This document shows, one piece after another, positions 56,381 to 64,000 of a stretch of 64,000 bases of DNA (positions within the stretch are counted from its first letter, which is position 1; every line of letters begins with the position of its first letter). The translations under genes were made by a program, and so were the position numbers. This DNA comes from Symsagittifera roscoffensis. Lineage: Eukaryota > Xenacoelomorpha > Acoela > Convolutidae. Under the pieces are notes generated by a model. The model saw only the letters and a program-made list of their open reading frames with translations, was not told where the DNA came from and searched no databases. Location of the stretch: positions 82,546,012 through 82,610,011 of the forward strand of contig NC_087062.1 in the NCBI RefSeq assembly GCF_963678635.1, written 5' to 3'.

Positions 56381-57531
56381 AAAAGATTTTACTTAAAAAT
56401 TGTTTGCACGCAAAAAAGTCGCTTGCCATTTTTTTTACACAAATAAATCAGCCTTGAGACCCCTAAAATTAGTTTTGAATGTCATTTCCACTAAATTTTT
56501 AATCCAAGAAAAATAATTCGAAAATGTTTCAATCAGTTTTAATTTTAGCAAAAAGTTAGAATGCAACACTTTCATTATACCGTTGTCTTCCAATGCATCA
56601 TCATCTAAACTAGTCTCATTAAATAGGAGAGTTTAAATAAACAAAATCTTTTCACGTGAATTTTTTCACCTAAATAAAAACGCTAGCTAAACATTTCATA
56701 CAAATGAAAAAAAAATGAATCATAGAACTTTGATACAATTGCATGACTGTATGGTTAAATTTTTTCCGAATATTGCAAATGAATGATAAGAATTTTTATG
56801 CAACGCACGTTTTTGTTTTCTTATGTTTGCGGAATTTTTTGATCCAGTTTTGTCGTATTATGATTTTTTAACATTCAATTCAAATCTTCCAAAAAAATGC
56901 AATCAGAGAGAGAGAGAGAGAGCGATAAAATTCGTTTTTTATGGTGATACTGAGAAACTGTTTGAAGTGCTCAAACACAAACAGCTCGGATTTTAAAAGT
57001 AAATCAATTTATAAGTGATAGTACAGCCAAAATTTTTTAATGCAATCTTTTGCTTAACCAATTTCTCAAGAAGATAATAAGAAAATATACAATTGCACTT
57101 TGAATTTGCAGATGAGCCATTTTAAAATGGTCTTTCAAACTTTTTTTATGAGAAATATTACCCAATGTCCGTTTTTATATGCAGTATCTTCGTCGATATA
57201 GAATAGGCAAAATATTAATCTAGCATCGCTTTTCACTCAATTTAAAGATTGGGAAATTTTAATGAGATCCAAATGTGACGACTTCCCGGATTAGTTGGGA
57301 TCACTGAATATTTTCCCGAAGGGACTGGTTTTGGAGGAGCGGATCCCCCCCCCCCCCCCTCCAGTGATTTGATTCCCCCATTTACGCGCCCGTGTTCTCA
57401 ATATTTCATATTCCCGCTTTGGTACTACTTTCCGTGCCCTAAAGTTTCCCAAAATGGATTTTTTACCTGACTTTACAAAACTTTGCCGCGGAGCAAATTT
57501 TAATTTTTATTGCCAAATTATCAAGGGTGGA

Positions 57532-57849
57532 TTTAGGGGAGGGGACCGGGGGCGGACTCCACCCCTTCTCCAACCAAAAGGGTCTCCTCTTTGGAAACTT
57601 TTTATGACATCCAGTTCCGGTCAACCAACCCTAAAGTTTTTGTATGAGCGCCTTCAGCGCCTATATATACTACAATTGGAGGGGAGCGCGCCCCACATAA
57701 GGCAATTTTTTCGTCTAAACTTTTCCAAAAAGTGCCCAAAAATGGCATTTTTGACATTTTTTAAAAATTGCTCGACCTAAAAAAAAGCTCGAAATTTTTT
57801 TTTGTATATCTGACCCGACCACCCCTCGAGAAAATCCTAGATCCTCCTG
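57532..57849 (+). mobile_element. hAT-type MITE copy
   Basis: Starts CAAGGGTGGATTTAGGGGAGG and ends GAGAAAATCCTAGATCCTCCTG. The inside has GAGCGCCTTCAGCGCCTATATATACTAC, GGAGGGGAGCGCGCC and AAAAATGGCATTTTTGAC, in family order. No target duplication is visible. A second G/C-rich scrap (GGAGGAGCGGATCC plus a C run) lies at 57325-57375. Confidence 0.7.
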
Positions 57850-57859
57850 TTTGTGAGAA

Positions 57860-58925
57860 AAACAATTCGGGTGGTTTTTTGTTGACTAGTAACGCATGGA
57901 AATTTTCATTTTAAAAGTTCGAGAAATTCTTTTGCTGCTTATGATCATATTTTATGAGATTTTCACGGGGCTCTGGGGTTCAATAAAAACTCGAAAGTTT
58001 TGTCAAACTTTTTTAAGGTTGAACAACTTCAATTTGTAGAGCTCGTCTCTTTAAACATCCTAATTACACTAATTTGTAAACTATAATTAGCAGCAAAAAA
58101 TTGAACAAAACGAATTAAACTAATAGAGCACAAAGATGCCGATAAAGATGAAGTAAGACATGCAAACTGGAGTTTTAAGGAAATCTCGAGACATACAATC
58201 TGATTTAAAAAAAATTTCTATAGAATTTTCTAAATTGGGTCACTTGCTCCTTTGATATTTAATTCTGTCTGCCTTTTTTTGCAATTCAGCAAATCTCAAT
58301 GTTCAGAGATTCTCTCTATTTTTTTTACACTTTTTCTCCCAAAGAGGTTTAACCCAAAAAATTGCCAAATCGACCTGCGTTTTCCCTAAAATCTAGTATT
58401 AATTGAGGCTTAAGGCGCTTCAGAGAAATTCAAGGGATATGGTAAAGTAATACCAAAAGGATACCCATCGTTTTGTGGGAGGCAGAACAATATAATTTAC
58501 TTCAATCTACCCTCATTTACTCCAATCCCTCATTTTTTCCTGTCGCTATTTTTTGGATGAAAAAAAAACAGTGAAAAGAGCTTTTTTTTTAAAATTAGTT
58601 CATCAAATCTTGGTAAAATGGTTCAAAATGTGCAGATTTAACAGTGTTAATTTGTTTTGTTACTTTTGAGATGCCGCTGTTTTTTTCTGAAGTTCAAAAT
58701 AATTTGTCTAGCCTATGATAAATCATCGAAATATAAAAGAAAGTAAAGGGTTATAAAAACTCCCGTGATTTTTTTTCGCGGACCAGGTTTGTTGATCGAA
58801 ATACAAGTTTTTTTGACAATTATTTTTTCACCATATTCTAGACATCAATGCGCAGACATGAAAATCAAAATGGCTGGCATGAAAGTCACTAGTCTGCGAA
58901 AGATAAACTAATTCCTGGTAATGAT
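57860..58925. other. AT-rich sequence without recognised features
   Basis: About 1.1 kb. Nothing recognised. Confidence 0.5.
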
Positions 58926-58931
58926 AAATAA

Positions 58932-59380
58932 AACAAGACTGCTCGTATCAGGGCGAAGCCCTGAATGTTCCGACTGCCTTTTGAGGTTTATGGAGCAGTA
59001 ATTAACTTTAAAAAATTTAATGTAAAAAATGAAATTAATTTTTTTTTTCAAAGTTTGAAATTTCTTATGAAAATCATCCCCCCATACGCCATATAAAGTA
59101 CAAAGTGATCAATTTCGCTCCTTGTATCAAATCAATTGTGTAAAATAAGCTTCTTTCAACCAATTTGGAACAATTTCTTGGAGGATTAAATCTCCGCTTA
59201 CGCGTTAAAAGCGCGAAATATATCGCGCGTTAATTACCCAAATTGGCCTAAATGGCAATCTTTAAACCCTCATAACTTTACGAAAAATGATCACAGGTGA
59301 AATATATTTTCAAATTTAAACTCAGGACAACAATACCTTTTGACAAGGCCGAGCACAAATATTCCGTTATTTTCGTAATT
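58932..59380 (-). repeat. Family H copy, young, 5' end missing
   Basis: Starts AACAAGACTGCTCGTATCAGGGCGAAGCCCTGAATGTTCCGACTGCC with a perfect hairpin (58948-58964). Quasi-palindrome TTAAAAGCGCGAAATATATCGCGCGTTAA at 59205-59233. Closely similar to 62479-62998. It lacks about 40 internal bases near the end. Confidence 0.9.
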
Positions 59381-59389
59381 TCAGTTAAC

Positions 59390-61156
59390 CAATGAAAACG
59401 CTTGCGCAGTATATCAATCCTCATTCTCTGTCAAATGAAATTTAAAAAAAAAGAAACCAGTTGATCAAACAGAAACAATCAGACAAATAACATTTAAACC
59501 AGCTAGCTGCCTTCTTTTGGCTTTGGGCATTTTGGGTTACTAGAAAAAAAGTTGTCGTCGAAACTTTTCATATTTCTCAATTACTTATCATGTAATATTT
59601 CGTATTTTTTGTTTTAATCGCTTTTGGGTTTATGTTCTGGTGTAAAATGTTCGGTTTTAGTGCAGGCGCACTTTTCAAAAATGGGCCCCCTCAAAGTGCA
59701 AATTACCGCCAAATGCAGCTTCAGAAATTTTTTTTAAAAAATTCTAGAAAATATTTGCCACCCCTAAAATCTGCTACTATTTTTGGTGCCGATAGACTTG
59801 AAACCAAGAATGGTTAAGCAGTTAAACGGTTCAAAAGGTGAAAACCTGAACGCTATCTAGAAAGAAATGCTCCCTATGTTTTAGTGCTTCAATGAAAAAT
59901 CAAATATTTGAGTATGTACATTGCCAAAATAATTTTGCCTGTTAGTTTAGATTTGATACAGTATATAAAAAAGCATTTAGTTGAAAATCTTCTCTTTTAT
60001 TTTAACTACTTTGCACTCTGAAATTTCCGGTTATACCCCACTCCTAAAAGATGAAAATGAAACAAAATTGGATCGGTTTTTACTAAGGAAAACTACATGG
60101 GACAAGCATTTTACTTAAGTAAGCTTTAAATGGTATCTTTTTGCAAAACTTTTGCACATAAATATCCACATAAATATCCTACATATCCACATAAATATCC
60201 TAAAGTTTTTCCACATACATATCCTAAATATGAGACCAAATGATTTTTTTTTCAATTGTTGTTCAATCACATTTTTTGGGTTCGACACACGGGGTATCAG
60301 CAATGCAAATTTGTAGAATTTTTTTTCATTTTCATTTTTGTATTTTATTAGGTATGAGAAAAGTTAATTTTCAGGATTGGCTGGACAACCTAATGGATAA
60401 ATTTCTATCTTGTTGCCACAAAAGGTGCGTCGCTCACTTGATTCGATAAAACATAGTGCCTTTTGATTTCATATGCACGCATGGCCCAATGCGGAGAGTT
60501 TTCTGGTATCATTTGCATCGCTGAAACTTTTACAAGACCTCTAATTGATAGCCGGTTACTGTGCAAGTAACTTACGTACATTCCGAGCCCTTAAGTAGCT
60601 CGGAATTTGCAAAAAGCACAAACTTTTTGTTGAAATCATTGTCGCTTTTTGTACTAAGTAAGATGAGATATCTGATGAGATAAACATACGAATGTATAGG
60701 ACGCGTAAAATGATTAACAAACAACAAGCCAATTTAAAAAATGCAAAACAAGAGTTTTTGTGATTTTTTGTATGAAATTTCTTTATAAGAAGGTAGGTCT
60801 CATTAAGATTGCCCGTAATTATACTAAAACTCAAAAAAAATTTTCTCGACGCCGGGGTAATTTTCTTGGAATTTTTTGATGTCGGGCGAATCTCGACTGG
60901 AAAAATTTTAAGAAAGAATATATCTTTGGATCTATACTGCTGATTATTTGTGGGACACGATTTAACATGAAAAACAAAAATAATGACTAGAACAAATTTC
61001 AAGGTACCGTACACTTTTTCAAATAGTAATAGCACAATAAAATCATACAAGCTTACAACAATTTAGTTAGAATGGTTATCTGGTTGCTGAAAACCGAAAA
61101 AGACAAGATAATTACTTTTTTGGTTGTATATATACTTTTTTGCAAAACTATAGATC
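59390..61156. other. AT-rich sequence without supportable genes
   Basis: A tandem array of ACATAAATATCC units is at 60157-60232. A 50-base candidate exon at 60375-60424 has good splice sites but no recognisable product. The motif GATAGCCGGTTACTGTGCAAGTA at 60549 also occurs at 50706, marking a low-copy repeat. Confidence 0.45.
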
Positions 61157-61356
61157 NNNNNNNNNNNNNNNNNNNNNNNNNNNNNNNNNNNNNNNNNNNN
61201 NNNNNNNNNNNNNNNNNNNNNNNNNNNNNNNNNNNNNNNNNNNNNNNNNNNNNNNNNNNNNNNNNNNNNNNNNNNNNNNNNNNNNNNNNNNNNNNNNNNN
61301 NNNNNNNNNNNNNNNNNNNNNNNNNNNNNNNNNNNNNNNNNNNNNNNNNNNNNNNN
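61157..61356. other. Assembly gap, 200 N
   Basis: Exactly 200 undetermined bases; the same size as the first gap, so the length is a placeholder. A hAT MITE fragment abuts its right side. Confidence 1.
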
Positions 61357-61524
61357 CCCAAAGTAATTTTTTGTCGCTGTTTCCCTGTTTTGGCCAAAAT
61401 TTCAGCGCCGCGTTTTTCGACGTTTAAAAAATTTTTAGGGTCCATCACCAAAATGGATATTGGAAAATAGCACAAAGGGGGCCCTTTGGATCGGCAGGGG
61501 TTCGAATCCCTAAATCCACCCCTG
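61357..61524 (+). mobile_element. hAT MITE, 3' part, cut by gap
   Basis: Has the G/C-rich GGGGGCCCTTTGGATCGGCAGGGGTTCGAATCCC block and the terminus TAAATCCACCCCTG. The left part is in the gap. Confidence 0.6.
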
Positions 61525-61529
61525 CTTTT

Positions 61530-62264
61530 GAGGCTATTTCTAGCTTGTAGACCTCTTTGTTTTTGCCTGATAACAAAAAAAAAACCTTACATCGACATTA
61601 CATTCGTTTTTTTGAAAGTCGGGACAACTTGTGTAGACATTTCACCATTAACTAAATAAAAATTTGGCGCTAAAATTTACTCAGAAAAAAAGCTTCTAAA
61701 ACATTATTTTTTTCTACTGAAAAAATGTTTATTAGTTTATTTTGAACCAGTTTCAAGGAAACAGTTTTTGAGAAAAATTCTGTGAAACCCGATTCCGTAA
61801 AATAATTAATGACTACTGAAAATTTTTAAGAACATCTGCCTATAATTTTAGCTCACTCTTTGTTCGAGATAAAAGATTTTGATAAAAATTGAATAAAAAC
61901 TATCTTTGTTTTTTTTTCTGCTATGGTTTTAAATGCATATCAACAAAATTAGCCATACTGAAAACTTTTATCAGCCATGTTTTAATAGGTTTGGTTATCA
62001 ATATAAAGTACTGTTCAAAATTAGCGATTGAATTTGATAAGATAAATTACAAAAAAGCACGCTGTACGCTTAATTAGTTCTGACTTTTCTTTCTCATCTA
62101 CATGCTAATTCATACAACCCTGGCGAGAGTGGTTTCAGAAGAAAGTTTATAATTTTTGCCAAATTTTTATTTATTATTAAAAAATTCATTTAACACATCA
62201 CTTGTAAACACCCATCAAAAAAGTGTTATTAGAAACTTTTTGAATTGATTTTGATTACCAAAAG
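61530..62264. other. AT-rich sequence without recognised features
   Basis: About 730 bases. Nothing recognised. Confidence 0.5.
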
Positions 62265-62395
62265 TTGCGTTTTTGGGCCCGCACTTGTGCCTTTAGAAAT
62301 TATTAGGGCTGGTCAGCCAACAATGAATATCTTAAAAGAGTACCAAAGAGAGTCCCCCGTAAATCCGCCCCCTCTTCGCATACATGCTTATTTAA
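62265..62395 (+). mobile_element. hAT MITE fragment
   Basis: GGGCTGGTCAGCCAACAATGAATATC and AGAGAGTCCCCCGTAAATCCGCCCCCTC match the last third of the family. Confidence 0.45.
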
Positions 62396-62478
62396 TTGAA
62401 TTAATTGACCAAAACCATCGCCTCAAACATTTTTGAAAAGACTTGTGATTTTTTTATTAGAAAAGAAGCTACAAAAGC

Positions 62479-62998
62479 AACAAGACTGCTCGTATCAGGG
62501 CGAAGCCCTGAATGATCCGACTGCTTTTGAAGGTTTATGGAGCAGCAGTAATAACATAAAACATTATATGAAATAAATTAAAATGAAAAAATTTTTTTCT
62601 AAAATTTGAAATTTTTTATGAAAATCATTCCCCCACACGCCATATAAAGTACAAAAAGATAGTTTTTGTTCCTTGTAACACATCAATTATGGCAAATAAG
62701 TTTCGTTGAACCAATTTGGAACGATTTATAAAACGGATTAAATCTCCGCTTACGCGTTAATAGCGCGAATTATATCGCGCGTTAATTGTCCAAATTGGTC
62801 AAAATGGCCAAAATGGCAATCTTTAAACCCTCATAACTTTACGAAAAATGATCACAGGTGAAATATCTTTTCAAATTTAAGCTCAGGACAACAATACCTT
62901 TTGAATGATATAAAAAAAATTCCGTCAAAAATGAAAGAAAAAAAAACCCACCCCGAGCACAAATATTCCGTTACTTTCGTATCGAAAGTCGGAACAAT
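62479..62998 (-). repeat. Family H copy, full length, best preserved (520 bp)
   Basis: Reading on the plus strand: AACAAGACTGCTCGTA; perfect hairpin TCAGGGC-GAA-GCCCTGA (62495-62511); ATGATCCGACTGC; the CCCCCACACGCCATATAAAGTACAAA block; quasi-palindrome TTAATAGCGCGAATTATATCGCGCGTTAA (62757-62785); ATCACAGGTGAAATATC; and the end CGAAAGTCGGAACAAT. No protein is encoded. In element polarity the hairpin is at the 3' end, preceded by AGTCGGAT, and the 5' end carries TTCCGACT, giving subterminal inverted repeats. Confidence 0.92.
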
Positions 62999-62999
62999 A

Positions 63000-64000
63000 A
63001 TTTCAAAGGTTTTTTTGCAGTTTTTATGCAATTTTTAGTTGGTTGCTTTTTAAGTACAGCTTTTGAAGATTTTAATTTTTTCGGTTTCTGAAGAAAAAAT
63101 AGAAATCGGTGTTTATCGCTTTCTTCAGACAAATTTTGGCTATGTTAACGAGCCACTTCTGATCGGAGTTTCTACTTGAATGATTCATAATAAGTTGATG
63201 TAAGCAATTCGGACGTAACAAGCAACTCTTTATAGTTTATATCGAAACAAATATAAAAAAAATTTCTTATATTTTTTTGAATTGGTACATATTTTTACGT
63301 ATCAAAAAAAATCAGAGCTTATCATAGATTTCAAGGTATTTGCTATCAGACTTTTTGTTGTTATTCCAAAAATAGGATTTCTCAAAAATATAAACATTTC
63401 AGTAAATTGTGGGCAAATTTTTTTTTTCAAAGCAACTGAAATTTTTGAAAACTTTAAAAATGATAAAATTATGAGCTTCGATGAATAATTAAGTTTCGAA
63501 TTTTTTTTCGTACTTTTTTTCGTACATGTGCTTCAATATTTAGCCATCAACCCAATATTTCTTTATTATACAAAAATTCTCAGAATCAGTTACTTACTGG
63601 CAAAAAAAATTGAGGAATTAAGTTTTTTGTACAAAGTTTCGATAAATTAATGCGAAGAGACGTAAAACTAAAAATTAATTTTAAGTCAAGTGCTGATTAA
63701 AAATTACAAAGCAAAAAATAATTGGATTTATGAATACTTTATTCGCCTGTCACGCTTCTGCTTCTCTTTATGTCAATATTTTAAAATGAATTCTCAGTCC
63801 ATTTGGAAGCTCGAAAAACTATTCTGAGAAGCACAAAATCTGTTTAAAGTGTTTTTTTTTTCAGAATTATTAATTTAAAAAGATAAAAACACCAGGAAGT
63901 TGTAGCCAAAAAAATGTTTATTTAAATTCTCCTCATTTTTCTAACCTTCTTCGCCAGTAATTGACAAGAATTTGTAGCCACTGCAGCTACTAGTGATTTT
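63000..64000. other. AT-rich sequence without recognised features
   Basis: 1 kb to the right edge. Nothing recognised. Confidence 0.5.

Noticed and set aside
56905-56922. GA dinucleotide run
   Set aside because: Only about eight units; ordinary simple repeat.
60375-60424. Possible 50-base exon (TTTTCAG before, AAAAG-GTGCGT after), peptide DWLDNLMDKFLSCCHK
   Set aside because: Good splice signals but too short, no family recognised and no partner exon nearby; chance matches are expected in this much sequence.
60556-61050. 164-codon open frame on the minus strand
   Set aside because: Low-complexity, Leu/Phe/Ile/Lys-rich, in a region sharing anchors with other repeats; no domain recognised.
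61485-61524. GGGGTTCGAATCCC resembling a tRNA B box
   Set aside because: No A box or cloverleaf arms around it; the same block occurs at the ends of other hAT MITE copies.

Overview
The window reads as non-coding-dominated animal (metazoan) nuclear DNA. It is strongly AT-rich, has two 200-base assembly gaps (28596-28795 and 61157-61356), microsatellites and many layers of transposon debris. I found no operons, no long intact ORFs and no recognisable tRNA, rRNA or CRISPR. The invertebrate-type transposons (BEL/Pao, FLYWCH-MULE, hAT MITEs, Helentron-like elements) and a nicotinic-type receptor gene suggest an invertebrate. I cannot place the phylum from this sequence alone.

The one host gene I can support is on the minus strand. 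It is a Cys-loop ligand-gated ion channel of the nicotinic acetylcholine receptor class, seen as three exons of its extracellular domain: 31073-31245 (N-terminal helix and first strands), 9393-9502 (a 110-nt exon with the W-x-D and W-x-P-D motifs) and 1724-1859 (the Cys-loop, FPFDTQTC). Reading phases are compatible and the last two exons join exactly. The introns are about 21.6 kb and 7.5 kb and hold most of the transposons in the left half. The signal-peptide exon, a short exon expected between the first two, and all membrane-segment exons were not found; the latter must lie beyond the left edge.

Mobile elements. (1) The commonest repeat ('family H' here) is a roughly 500-bp non-coding element in both orientations, with at least 20 copies or fragments. 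It has subterminal inverted repeats TTCCGACT/AGTCGGAA and a terminal hairpin TCAGGGC-GAA-GCCCTGA, resembling non-autonomous Helentron (HINE/DINE-1) rolling-circle elements. (2) A hAT-type MITE family has CAGGGGCGGAT.TAGG termini, G/C-rich ends and 8-bp target duplications. (3) A decayed FLYWCH/MULE transposase at 4340-5560 is bracketed by inverted minisatellite arrays. (4) A BEL/Pao LTR retrotransposon, minus strand, 32069-35219, has lost protease, reverse transcriptase and RNase H. It lies inside a family H copy and is flanked by an unusual 61-bp direct repeat.

Layout: 1-1720, repeats and a large ATT/ATG microsatellite; 1724-31245, the receptor gene with introns full of MULE, hAT, family H, foldback structures and a near-identical 1.55-kb tandem duplication (16801-19903); 31.9-35.6 kb, family H copy plus BEL/Pao; 36.1-39.7 kb, an old 1.7-kb tandem duplication; 39.7-64 kb, AT-rich DNA with family H copies, two hAT MITEs, a 213-bp tandem duplication and no supportable gene.
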